Source: Ancistrus triradiatus (Eukaryota > Chordata > Actinopteri > Siluriformes > Loricariidae). From it: a stretch of DNA of 64,000 nucleotides. Position numbers and translations under genes: made by a program. The stretch lies in contig JAJAGP010000018.1 in assembly GCA_025084515.1 (NCBI GenBank), forward strand, positions 1,019,466 through 1,083,465. The letters are read 5' to 3'. Position 1 is the stretch's first letter; the number at the start of each line of letters is the position of its first letter. Positions 40,603 to 51,700 of this stretch are shown here, in pieces. Under the pieces are notes generated by a model. The model made no database searches. It was not told the origin of the DNA and saw only the letters and a list, made by a program, of their open reading frames with translations.

Positions 40603-41028
40603 CCCCAGTGGCCAAATGTAACATAAACAAGCGTTTGTTATGAACACAGCCAGGTTCGCTAGGCTAGCACAAAGATCCTGAGGTGAAAAAGTTACTGGGT
40701 AAATATTAGCACTTCATTTTTTACTTTACCTTTACAACGGCAGATCGCTGGCTAATACGCAAGACACCAACATTTATATCGTCAGAACCAGGCATTTAAC
40801 TGTTAAAAAGCACAGTTCTGTGTGAAGATATTAAAAGAAATGAAAAGATTAGCATGACATTTTGATTTGGGAATGAATCCCGACCACGTCGTGCACTGAA
40901 ATCTGAGCTAGGGCTTCGAAACCTTTTGAAAAGACATGAAAAACACGTTTCTTTCATTAGCACTTGCATCTAAATGATTAATTTACACGCCGGACGATTC
41001 CTGCTCCGAGGTTAAAAGTGCTCGCTGT

Positions 41029-41326
41029 TTAAAAATTTTCCCTGACTATCTTGTCTGGAGAGCTAGGTTGGACCGCGCTGTGATGGACCACGTTGTGATG
41101 GACCGTGGTCGTGACCGTCGGCTGGGGCAAGGTGTTTGCCGTGGTGTACGTCCTGACGTCCCGCTCGAAGGCCTTGTTGTCGTACAGGGTAGGTTTGTTC
41201 AGGTGGTGCACGTCGTATTTGGGGATGCGCAGAGATTCCATCAGCGTAACGTTGCGGTTGGGGTTTCCCAGCCGGCCTGTGTCGGTGGTGGTGTTGTACG
41301 TCTTTCCTTTAGAGTTACGGCAACAG
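41029..41326 (-). CDS. upk3b: uroplakin-3-like exon 6, cytoplasmic tail and stop
   Basis: Encodes Cys-Cys-Arg-Asn (after the Cys split with exon 5), then a hydrophilic tail ending SPDKIVRENF and TAA. Tyrosines occur in KTYN, PKYD, LYDN and RTYT. Three adjacent Cys at the membrane edge are possible acylation sites. Confidence 0.88.
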
Positions 41327-44300
41327 CTGGGAGAGAGAAAAGCGCAGGTGAGAATACGGATACGTCCCGGTTTTGCAAGTTCTTTGCTCATCTAAAACTG
41401 AAGGGACATTCCAGTGTTTCTCAACGTCATATGGCACAGACCAGAAGAGATTAACATGGAATATGTTCATTTTCGAACGCTAGCCTATCACCGCCAAGAC
41501 CTGACAAGAGTCTTAGCCTGGCCGGGCACTGCATAGACGTAACTGACCGAGTTTGAGGGAGTAAAGTCCGGACAATGAGTCAACTCCGGAGCCTGGAAAG
41601 ATGGATACACGGAGCGTAGTGTTTCTCATCATAGCAGACTGCCTCCTGCTGTCATGATGTGAAATGACAAGAGACTGGGGTATTGGGCAGTAGTATACTG
41701 GGGAGCAAAAACTGGGAAAGTACAGGTAGTTCCCCTTTTATGATGGACCGATATACATAATTTTGACCTTATGATGGACATCTGACAACAAAGACACACA
41801 TTCAGCAGAAACCGCACTCAATTTTCTCGAGCAAACGATACGCAGTACGATAGTCTCCCACACTCGGATGAGGAAGTTGGCAGTGCGTGACGTGGGGAGT
41901 CGAGTAGCAGGAGCGCTGAAAGCTGGGAAATGTAGTGAGGAAAAGCCGTGGTTGCCCAACAATAGTTTTCGTTTTTCCACTCTCAACATATTATTCAATA
42001 AATTAGCAGAGTTATTTGACACATTATTATAAAATAAGCTTCACATTAATGGTTTTGCCCAATTGTAGTTGAAGGGTTTTAAGCATGTTTAAAGTGCATG
42101 CGCAATACGATACTCTCCAGGCCTCAGCTGTGCGTGACGTAGGAGTGATGAGCGCTGGGAAATGTAGTGACAAAAAGCCACAGTTGTGTTTTAAGCACGT
42201 TTAAGGTAGACTAGGCTCTGACAGTATATATTAAACTCCTTGGTGTACAATGAATTCAGTTATTCCCATCATAAATTGTGGACGACATGTACTGAGCCCT
42301 ACTAATAGTTTATTTCATGTAATTATATACATAAGGAGCAAATATTTATCTCAGCCTTGCCGACTGTTGCCTCTGCGCATAATACATGCTCTATAGAGTT
42401 TCACATCACGCCAACGAGAGCCGGTCTTTGCTGTCCGTTGGACATATTAGTACATCTGGAGCTATCCAGAACAAATTAAGTCTGAATGAACCTACCAGGC
42501 TATTATCAGGGCGATGAGGAGCAATAGCAGAAGCAGAGCGGCAGCAGCACTGAGAATCGCAGTAATCACCACCATAGAAGCGGATCGTCCTGCATAAGCA
42601 CCGCCGATAGCACCGGGGTCTTTAGCTGAAAACAGAAACGCCCATTTCAGAACATAATCGGGACAAGGGAATAAGAAAACAAGAAGACTGATGATGCTTA
42701 CAGTTGTTGAGAGTTATAACGTCCGACCAGAATGAATCTGCAACGAAGTTACGGTTACTGGAATCGACAAGAACGTACTTGTATCTGCAAAACCAACAGG
42801 TCAGACAATCGTGAGACTCAACCAAGCAAAAACAAAAAAAAAGATTTACCAGAGATGAAAAACAAAACACTTTCAGCAAATTACTGAATCAGAATCACTG
42901 ACATTCCGTCATGTACAGGTGCAGGGTGTTAAGTGTGTGCTTTTCTTAACTTCACTCTTAAGAAAAATGTTACTTAAGAATTATCTTAGAAATGTTCTTA
43001 AGAATAGTTAAAAACTAAGAACAAGTGGTATTTTTGAAAACGTTACTTTCTTAGTCTCACGCTCGTCTTAGGCTGTAAGAATTGACAAGGTAAGCATCAG
43101 AATTGACCAAACTTTAAACAGTTTAGTTAAATATTTCTGAAGACTTGGTTGGATGTCTTTCCTCCATTGTGCCGCCCTCTGAGCAGATTGAACTAAATAG
43201 CGGCAGAAATGTGTCTCATATATTGTAAGCAGTAAAAAGTAAGAAAATAATGAACATTTTCTCTAGTTAAGACAATATTTGAGAACTTAAGTTTTTTTTT
43301 TGTTTTTTTTTTTTTAGAACGTTAATAATCTTTGCAAGTTTTTTCTTCAGAAATTCTTTAACCCTTGACAGGGTGCCGGTCACATCAATCGTTCACTTGC
43401 CACAATTGACCCTACAGGCATGACTTAGCGTTGGTGCTGGACAGCTGCAGCTTCCCCAGGTGAAATCCCCGCTCTGGTTACTGTGTGTGGAGTTTGGCAT
43501 GTTCTCTCTGTGTCTAAAGAGGTGTACATAAACAGTAGCTACTGTTTCAAAGGACACTCGGATTACCTGGTACGTCCGCCCTGCGGTAGTATAACGGAGC
43601 ACATAGGGCAACGTGATGACTGACCGACTTGGATGGGGTTAGGAGCAGTGGGCGGGCAAGGGTCACTCCCCAGAGGACCTACGTCAGTCAGAAAGTAACC
43701 ATTTGGGGTGCTGCTGAGACTGGGTGGGCACGAACACACCCCATAGTTAGCGATGTCGTTTTTGACAGTGTCAAAATTCATGGTAGCTGTAGTAAAGAAT
43801 GACAGAACGCTTTCTTATGAGTAGAGTATCTACATTTGCCTCGTTTGTTTTAACATTTTAACATAGTTTTTAACTACGGAGGTTACCTGTGTCCAGTGCG
43901 GATACCAGCCATATCTCACATGTTTCGGAAGTACAGGGAAAGTTCTGATATCCATGAATGCAACATCTGGGATCCTGAAGGAACACGGTGTTGGTGCCGA
44001 CTGGTTCCACTACGTCGCTTGAAAGGACCGGCTTGCAGGAGACTTATGGAGACAATGGACATCACATGGGTTAGTGGAACCTCCCTGTATCTCTGTTTGC
44101 CACATCTGCCTTTCCATTTACCGGGAACTCGCATATCTCCAGAACTCTTATAATGGCAGTGGCATGCAGACAGGCCTTTCTAACCCTTCAGAGAAGGGGT
44201 AACAAACAGATGTATGTAAAATACCACAAATATTTATGTCATGAATAAAGTCAAATCAAAAGCCTCAACCAATTCAAAGTGCTGCTATGTGTTTTCTTGG

Positions 44301-45987
44301 TTGCTATAGGGAGCATATCTGACTGGGAGTGGTATGAACCACTCTGGCCATGGAGCGCACCATTATGTCAGCATTGGATCTACTGACATCTACCGACTCG
44401 AATAGGAACAGATCTGTTGTTTTCTCTATCTTTGCACCTGTTGAAGCGGTTTTACCCCAGTACTTTACCCCCGGGGCATTACCACAAGTTCGGTCTTGTC
44501 ACCAAGTTTCAGTCAGTGCTAAATTACAAGACTAAGACTAAGCATGTCAGGGTCGGTTATTAAATACGCTGTGTTAGGACTGATAACCAACAACCTGTAG
44601 GTTATGCGCAGCCTGTTTACTCAGATCACCCATGATGCTGTCTCTCTTGGTATGACTCATCTTCGGACACCGCCCAAACCAATAGGGATTGGTAGCATCC
44701 ACTCCCAGCTCATTCACGGACGCTTAATGAAAATGGCACAGGATTTTGGAACAATTAAGATGACAAGGTGTAGCAGTATGTTAGCAATGTTCCTGCCAGA
44801 GGTGTGGTACGAATGTTTTGGAGGGAGTTTGGGAGGACCAAGATACTGAATGCTACTTATAATCCAAACAGGACGAACCTGAATAGTTATTCAGGCCCTG
44901 TGGAGGCTAAAGCGATGACACACCAAAATGGGTTAATAGATCAGGAAATATGTGAACTGTACAACAAAATAACTGCACATTTTTGTAAAACTATCTCCAG
45001 TGATAGACAGACTGACCTGTAATGTAGTTAAGCTGGGATTTAAACTCGTGACTACAGTGCTGTGCAAAGTTCTTAGGCCACGGTTAGATTTTGTTTTACC
45101 AGTGGTATAAAGACCATATACAATTACCTCTCAGTCTCTTTATTAAGAAAGAACCAGATAATTCAGGAAATATATATCAACTTGGTCAGCTTGGCATCCC
45201 GATGAGTTGCCAGATGTTGCTATTGCTCAAGTGCAAGGGATGGCACACTAAGACTCGCCAATGTAGCCTATAGAAGTTGATTTTTCTGCAATCTGCATAC
45301 AAAGAGACTGAGAAATAATTAGATGTGACCATTAGACCATTGGTAAAACAGCAAACTTAATGGTGGAATGGTGGCCTAAGACTTTTGGACAGTATTGTAC
45401 ACTCAAGAAATAGAGTCTAATAAGGGTTGTCACCAAAGGCCCATTGGGAAGAGTTTTGGTGTTGTGTGAAAACACGTTCAGTTACACGGTTTAGGGAGGT
45501 TAAAGCGACGTCAAATACGTTCTATATTGCCTGTCTTCCAATTGTAAGTTTAAGGGGTGGCCTACTGGGCTCAGAAAAGCCAATGAAAGTCTGTAATTAT
45601 ACTTAAATTTAAACTATGTAGGTTAAAACCAGTCACGAGAGAAAAAACACAAAGACTTCCCTTTAACATATTCTACCCTAAACCCTTAATTATCCAAAAA
45701 CCTCTCGAGTACAATACTACTACGTTTAGTCATTTACCCGACACGCTTATCCAGAACATCCTCCAACTGATACAATCTCATAATCCAGGACTCAACAGCC
45801 TAACAGAGTTGGGGTTTGAACCCTGGACCTTCTGGTCTACAACCCAGCACCTTGACCACCTTACTGCTACACCTAAACACAACATCAACCATTGCTGACG
45901 TACTATCTAACAGGTCTTGGGTTCTGTGGTTACAAAACACCAGAAGTCAAATCAAGTCAGATCTATCTATCTCTATCTCTGTCTCTG

Positions 45988-46039
<52 letters not shown>

Positions 46040-46902
46040 AATAATCTTTTTTACAATGGAGCATTGTCTCAAAGCAACTTTACAAGTTCAGATTATCTCC
46101 TAATATCTACGTCCAATCCCAAATTGAGCAAGCCTAGGGCGACAGTGGCAAGGAAAAACTCCCCAAGTGAATTACGTCGGATAATCGTACATTTGGAATA
46201 TTCGCCTGAATCCAATTTTAGTCGTTTTGCCAGTGAATTCTGGATCGAAAATGAGCAATCAGAGGTGACACCAACTCCCTGAGAATCCTTGAAAGGAACT
46301 GGGCTCAAATTGGGGAAACCCAATAAATGACACATGTGTACTTCCATTTAGAATAAATCCTGAATGAACTGGGCATGAGTTGCGATGGCTGGCTGTGTCA
46401 GCGGTTCGAGAAGCCGTTATGCTGGCTGAAACCTGACAAGACCGAGCTTGTACGCGCTTTCGCACCCCATGAGCCGTTGGAGTCAACAGGTGTTAGTTAC
46501 GCAATGCTTGTATTGCCTGAACGTGGTACAAGAAAGTCAAAATGTTTTGGTAATTTGGGTCCAAATTGTGAAAAGTTCAGCAAGGGCCCTTATGTCTCTG
46601 CTCCAAGCTCTTCATTTGTTAGTGATGACCTGGCTACTCAAGTACAGCATTTTAATATGAAGACACACACTTACACACTGACACAAACAATGAAGACAGT
46701 TCACAGAATTGTTTGCAGAGTCTAAAAACAAGGCGCTTCACAGAAATCCATCTAGAACCCAAAACAGAGGTCCATCCAGATTCTCACATCCAGTCCTAAA
46801 ACCTGAAATCTAACACTCAGTACAAATCTACTCACGTATGGGTTGTGCGAGGATCCCGGCAGGCATCAGACACAATAAGCACACCGCCACGAAGGCTCTC
46901 AT
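41029..46902 (-). CDS. upk3b: uroplakin-3 family membrane protein, complete, 317 aa
   Basis: Uroplakin 3 proteins are single-pass apical membrane proteins that pair with tetraspan uroplakins in urothelium and mesothelium. Six minus-strand exons join in frame: 46836-46902, 43887-44042, 43567-43786, 42702-42784, 42496-42625 and 41029-41326 (954 nt). Residues 1-20 are a signal peptide ending GILAQP. The luminal part has several Cys and, near the membrane, RYKYVLVDSSNRNFVADSFW followed by SDVITLNN, which resembles UPK3A FKYVLV...LWSDPI. A membrane span (SMVVITAILS through LLLLLLLIALIIA) follows, then CCC and a 96-residue tail with four Tyr. Human UPK3B-like genes also sit near RASA4 and PRKRIP1. 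Whether this is the 3b or the 3b-like paralogue cannot be settled here. The exon 2 acceptor is inferred from phase and similarity. Confidence 0.88.
41723..42294. mobile_element. nonautonomous TIR DNA element, family B copy 2
   Basis: The left end CAGGTAGTTCCCCTTTTATG and the right end (complement CAGTACATGTCGTCC) frame a body inverted relative to 6210-6792. It holds two copies of GCTGGGAAATGTAGT (41922 and 42154). It lies in the last uroplakin intron. Confidence 0.65.
42496..42625 (-). CDS. upk3b: uroplakin-3-like exon 5, transmembrane segment
   Basis: Encodes KDPGAIGGAYAGRSASMVVI followed by a run of Ala, Leu and Ile that forms one membrane span. UPK3A has the similar GRRSGGMIVITSIL at the same place. 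Confidence 0.9.
42702..42784 (-). CDS. upk3b: uroplakin-3-like exon 4, membrane-proximal signature
   Basis: Encodes YKYVLVDSSNRNFVADSFWS and DVITLNN, the most conserved uroplakin-3 stretch and the basis for the family call. The acceptor is TTTTGCAG and the donor GTAAGC. Confidence 0.9.
42925..43566. repeat. uroplakin intron 3 with TTAAG-rich and SINE debris
   Basis: 42925-43110 and 43255-43340 match the TTAAG-rich repeat type. 43410-43530 has family A phrases (GTGTGTGGAGTTTGGCATGT). Confidence 0.5.
43567..43786 (-). CDS. upk3b: uroplakin-3-like exon 3
   Basis: A 220 nt exon encoding 72 full codons, among them GVCSCPPSLSSTPNGYFLTD and PIQVGQSSRCPMC. GYFLT and the VG...C pattern align by eye with GYYLT and RVGNDTHC of UPK3B-like proteins. 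The joins to exons 2 and 4 keep frame. Confidence 0.83.
43887..44042 (-). CDS. upk3b: uroplakin-3-like exon 2
   Basis: Encodes SCKPVLSSDVVEPVGTNTVF and CTSETCEIWLVSALDT. The ending IWLVSAL matches the IWLVVAL segment of UPK3B-like proteins. The ATAAG acceptor at 44043-44044 is the one that restores frame with exon 1; the donor is GTAACC. Confidence 0.82.
44043..45054. other. uroplakin intron 1, left part
   Basis: No exon supported. 44590-44860 resembles Tc1-type debris but is too diverged to classify. Confidence 0.3.
45055..45397. mobile_element. MITE with TA duplication, family E copy 1
   Basis: CAGTGCTGTGCAAAGTTCTT at the left and GTGGCCTAAGACTTTTGGAC then AGTATTG at the right, both flanked by TA. 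343 bp, noncoding. The related copy is 61348-61751. Confidence 0.75.
45727..45875 (-). repeat. SINE family D copy, diverged
   Basis: GGGGTTTGAACCCTGGACCT (B-box side) and CATTTACCCGACACGCTTAT at the tail side. Confidence 0.65.
45959..46175. repeat. compound microsatellite followed by an inverted family C copy
   Basis: 45959-46040 runs TATC, then TCTG, TC and TA repeats. 46048-46175 is family C in minus orientation (TTTACAATGGAGCATTGTCT, GGCAAGGAAAAACTCCCC). Confidence 0.75.
46836..46902 (-). CDS. upk3b: uroplakin-3-like exon 1, signal peptide
   Basis: Encodes MRAFVAVCLLCLMPAGILAQ then PI. It has a hydrophobic core and an Ala-x-Ala-type end, as in a cleavable signal peptide. The start context AAAATG has A at -3. 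The donor is GTGAGT. Confidence 0.88.
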
Positions 46903-46976
46903 TTTGGATTCAGGCGCAGCGGAGGTTCTTCTCGATTGAACTGCTGTGTGTGCACCAAACCGGGCAGGTTTGACCA

Positions 46977-46984
46977 CTTAAAAA
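46977..46984 (-). promoter_or_regulatory. TATA-like element upstream of the uroplakin gene
   Basis: The minus strand reads TTTTTAAG about 75 nt before the start codon, preceded by a G-rich GGGAGGAGGG stretch. The distance suits a short 5' leader. No experimental start is known. Confidence 0.35.
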
Positions 46985-47639
46985 GACTTTCCATCAGATC
47001 TGATCCCTCCTCCCATACAGAGAGGGCAGGGATTCAAGGTGGAAGGGAGTGGAGCGAGTGACTGCCTGTTTGTGCCTTCTCCCTGGAAACTGGGAGGTGC
47101 AGTGACGAGCGAGAGCCTATTGACAAATCAAAGGTTGGTCCACAGAGCTGCGATCACAAAAGGGCCCCGAACTGCCGAGGGGCCCCACAGACTGAAGGCT
47201 CACTTTTTTGAAAATCGTCCAAACAGAAGCGGTGTCACCAGGACATTTGACACCGGAGTGGAAAAGCCTGGCCAGGACACTTAAGACGTAAACAGATCCG
47301 CTGACACCATTGTAGACCTGCAGCCAGGCTCTGGGAAATGTTTGTTACAATAATAATGCTGACATAACTGTAGAGCCTTTGTGTATTGAATTTTCCTTTC
47401 AGATCAGATTATCCTTTTTACCAAAAAATTACTTTTTAAATAGGGCCTAGATATAGTGACGTTATATTCTTTAATTAGACGGGATGGGCAAAACCAGCTT
47501 GGCCAGCACCTACAAAGACATGAAACTCTATATGATGACTCAGATTTGTGGAATAAACTCCTGACTAAGCCGATATCAAATAAAACAGGTTGAACAAACA
47601 AGCACAAGGCTGGTCATGCACTTTAGAAAAAGCCTTTCC

Positions 47640-48004
47640 CTTTAGAGGTTACCGAGGTGGATACCAGTCAACACTATGGTGTAAAACACAGTTACTGGAC
47701 CCTGGAGTAGAGAATGAAGCTTCACTATCTGACCGGTGGAACCTACAAGTGGTCCTCAACTCACAGCCCAACATCAGCGTCTAGCCTCACCGAGTTGTTG
47801 AGCCTGAAGGAAACTAAGCAGGCCTGCTCCGAAACTCAAGGGCAAAGGGCAAACCTATCCTGGAATGCACTGGGCGCAGGCGGGAGAACTCCCTAAATGG
47901 GACGTCAGTCAAACCAAGCACTTCTTATTAATATGGTTTTGGACTGACACACTCAACAAGCTTCGAATGTGATGTTTAGGTGTCCAGATACTTTTGGCAC
48001 GTAG
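47640..48004 (+). mobile_element. worn Tc1-type remnant
   Basis: CAGCCCAACATCAGCGTCTA and the terminal AGGTGTCCAGATACTTTTGG follow the order of a common fish Tc1-type element, heavily decayed. Lies between the uroplakin promoter and the prkrip1 3' end. Confidence 0.5.
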
Positions 48005-48370
48005 CGAAAGAGAGCCGAGAGTGCCAGTTCCGATCCTGGACGTGCTGGTCAGGGTCACACTGAGCGCGTCTGCACCGAGCGGTGCAGGAGAGCGACTGAA
48101 GCAGACGGCGTTTTTAACCACTAAGGTTTAATGATGTTGAAATTAAAAGTCACACCTGCCACGTCCACTTCCAGCGTTCAGGATTCCATCTCAGATATTC
48201 TCATGCTCTAATACACCCCACAAAAATAAACATTGCGAAATATTGCTGTATCGATTTTTTAGCACAGCCCCAATATCCAGTGGCCGAACTTTCAGAACCA
48301 CGCCCATTAAATCTGTCTGTATCGCGTTTCCAAAGCGACTAACAAGCTCATACACTCATTTTTATAGTTG

Positions 48371-48376
48371 TTTATT
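48371..48376 (-). terminator. candidate poly(A) signal of prkrip1
   Basis: AATAAA on the minus strand, about 270 nt past the prkrip1 stop codon. Confidence 0.45.
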
Positions 48377-48647
48377 AAAAATAAAGTATGTACATTTTAA
48401 CTGGCAAGCAATGTTTGATGGTTAATCGTTTAATCGTATATTAAAACCTACAGAAATTCACTGAATTGACCAGAGGTGCCCCAAGTCAGCATTTTCCAGT
48501 TTCAGGATGGACTATCGTGGTCAAAATGCCGAACTGTCCAGCTTTTCTTGGCTTTGTAATCGCATTTCCAAGGCGTGTGAATGTCAGGTCAGATTTACAC
48601 CCATCATTGGATTCCCGGTGCTGCTTTGATCCCCGATGACTCTCGAG

Positions 48648-48748
48648 TCACCTCTTTCCCATGACGAAGCTGGGCTCCTCGGCGTCGTCCTCTCGTTCCT
48701 CCTGCTCCGAATCCTTCTCGCTCTCGGAGGACGACTCCTTATCCAAGT
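48648..48748 (-). CDS. prkrip1: prkrip1 exon 6 with stop codon
   Basis: Encodes an acidic Ser/Glu/Asp tail (DKESSSESEKDSEQEE and more) ending EEPSFVMGKR and TGA. The human protein ends PSFTMGR. Confidence 0.95.
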
Positions 48749-51700
48749 CTGAAGAGACAGTACACACTGATCAGCCATAAACCTTAAACGTCCTGCCTAA
48801 TATTGCGTAGGTCCGCCTCGCACCGCCAAGGCTTGGACTCCACGAGACCTCTGAAGGTGGCCTGTGGCGCCTGGTACCAAGCATTAGAAGCAGTTTTGAG
48901 TTAGGTCCTCCACAGACCTGACTTGTTCGTCCAGTATGTCCCACAGATACGGGTTCTAGTAATGTTCACAAGAATGCCAGGACCCAAGAGTTACTGAAAA
49001 CACCCTGTCCATGGTTTTACTGTTATGGCTAGTCGCCGCATCACATACCTTCCTGTTTGCTCTCCACTTTGGCCTGCTTGGCCATACGCTTCTTCTCTTT
49101 TAGCTTTTCCCTTTAAAAAGGCAAAAAGTCACTCGTAATTGGGCGTCCAGTTTGTCAAATACATCTATACAATGAGCCACTCAGCAGCGTTTGACTTTCA
49201 ATTTAATTATGTAAAAGCATCAATTTTCCAGCAGGTCTGATAGGGTTAAAAGAAAGGAAGTGATTAGAGTATAACTATAAACACACACCTTTTCTTCCTG
49301 CGTTTGGTCGTCCGGTCCTCAGCTGCCTTCTGGTTGTCCTTTATTTTCTCCAAGTATTCTTCATCCATCTTTTGCTGCCATAAGTAAAGCAATGGGTCAG
49401 AAATTACAGCACCGTTGCTGCTATTATAACTGCACATCTCTGAGGTCTTATCTTTATCTAGGTTGACAGCACAAGAGCTTATACTTTGTATCGTTATGTG
49501 TTAATGCTTCTCTGTTTCGAGCATGTTACCCAGTAAATAAGTGTGTGTGTGTGTGTGTGTGTGAGGTGCACTGCGTAATCAGGGCTGCATAACAAGGGCC
49601 ATGTACTGAGGAAGGATATCAAGAATTGCATAAAGTGGATTTGATGCAGGGGGACTGAGAGAGAGGAGTTATGTGTGTGGAGTGGATTACAAAAAAAAGG
49701 GCCTTATAATGAAAGCTGCATAATAAGGACTTATTAAAAAAAAAAAAAATGCTGCACAAGGAGGACTGCATAACGAGGACTGGGTAACAAAGACTGTGTA
49801 AAAATGACTGTGTAACAAGGACTGGGTAAAAATGACTACATAACGAGGACTGTGTAACAAGGACTGCATAAGAAAAACTGCTAACAGGGACTGCGTATGG
49901 AAAATTGTTAACAAAGACTGGGTAAAAATGACTGCGTAAGGAAAACTGCGTAACAAGGACTGGGTAAAAATGACTGCGTAAGGAAAACTGCGTAACAAGG
50001 ACTGGGTAAAAAGGACTACATGAGGACTGCGTAACAAGGACTGGGTAAAAATGACTACATGAGGACTGCATAACAAGAACTGGGTAAAAATGACTGCGTA
50101 AGGAAACTGCGTAACAAAAACTGCGTAAAAATGACTACATGAAGACTGCATAACAAGAACTGGGTAAAAATGACTGCGTAAGGAAAACTGCGTAACAAAA
50201 ACTGGGTAAAAACGACTGCGTAAGGAAAACTGCGTAACAAAAACTGGGTAAAAATGACTGTGTAAGGAAACTGCGTAACAAAAACTGCGTAAAAATGACT
50301 ACATGAGGACTGCGTAACAAGAACTGGGTAAAAATGACTGCGTAAGGAAAACTGTGTAACAAAAACTGGGTAAAAACGNNNNNNNNNNNNNNNNNNNNNN
50401 NNNNNNNNNNNNNNNNNNNNNNNNNNNNNNNNNNNNNNNNNNNNNNNNNNNNNNNNNNNNNNNNNNNNNNNNNNNNNNACTGCGTAACAAGAACTGGGTA
50501 AAAATGACTACATGAGGACTGCGTAACAAGAACTGGGTAAAAATGACTGCGTAAGGAAAACTGCGTAACAAAAACTGGGTAAAAATGACTACATGAGGAC
50601 TGCGTAACAAGAACTGGGTAAAAATGACTACATGAGGACTGCGTAACAAAAACTGGGTAAAAATGACTGCGTAAGGAAAATTTCGTAACAAGAACTGGGT
50701 AAAAATGACTGCGTAAGGAAAACTGCGTAACAAAAACTGGGTAAAAATGACTGCGTAAGGAAAATTTCGTAACAAGGACTGGGTAAAAATGACTGCGTAA
50801 GGAAAACTGCGTAACTAAAGATGACTGCGTAAGGAAAATTTCATAACAAAGACTGCGTAAATCTTACTGTGCAAAGAAGATTGCACGAAAATTTCCTCTT
50901 AACCAGAACTGTGTAAAAATGACAGCATAACAAAAACTGTGTAACAAGGACTGGGAAAAAATTAATGCGTAACGAGGACTGTATACAGAGACTGGGTAAA
51001 AATGATTGTGTTACAAACCCTGCTCAAAATTACTATGCGATGCAGACTGCTTAACGAGGACTGCGTAACAATTTTCCTCTTAATAAGGACTGTGTAACGT
51101 GGACCGGATAAAAATGACTACACAACGACAACTGTGTAACCAACTGCATAAACATTACTGTGCCAAGACGACTGCATAAAATTGCTACATAACAAGGACT
51201 GTGTTAAAAAGGACTTTCCAAAGAGGACTGCGTAACGACGGCAGGATAAAGAGGACAGGGTAAAATGCCTGTGCAAAGAGGACGGCATAACGAGGACCTT
51301 GCAGGGTCACTGGTTCAGTACCTTTTCTGACAGGCGGTCCAGAAAGTCCTGTCTCTGATACTCGCGCCTCCTCAAGTGTCTGTAGACGTGAAACTCGCCG
51401 CTGCCTGCACCAGCACTGGAGCCTACACACACACACACAAAAGCATTAGTCAAGAAGAAATGGTGTTAGGTACAATTCAAAACTTCAACACAATATTTGT
51501 CAAGGCCAAAGGCAAGACACCTTTCTTCATAATTTCTTGCATCCATATAAAACACAGTGCAAAACACGCAAAAAGGATTGAAGAGAGGAACCCACCCATG
51601 ACATCCCGCACAAACTCTGGAGCAGCGCGTGGAGTCCATTCTTTCGGTCGCTCGGGTATGGGTGCAGGTTTATCCTGTTTAAAAAAAAAGAGCAAGAGAA

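Larger units (their letters stand above)
36841..41028. other. spacer between rasa4 and the uroplakin gene
   Basis: 38085-38340 is SINE-like (AGGTTCGAACCCTGAGCAAG with GTGGCGTCCCATC). A CTCF-like site is at 38656. 40395-40545 is family C. 39000-40390 is AT-rich with nothing recognised. Part of the right end is the uroplakin 3' UTR. Confidence 0.45.

Noticed and set aside
50299..50775. Long minus-strand open frame of repeated 14-residue units across the N gap
   Set aside because: It is produced by the 42 and 39 bp minisatellite, lies inside prkrip1 intron 3 and includes unknown bases. There is no sign of a real gene.
49690..51300. Regular repeats that might suggest a CRISPR array
   Set aside because: The units are contiguous without unique spacers, and the setting is a vertebrate intron.
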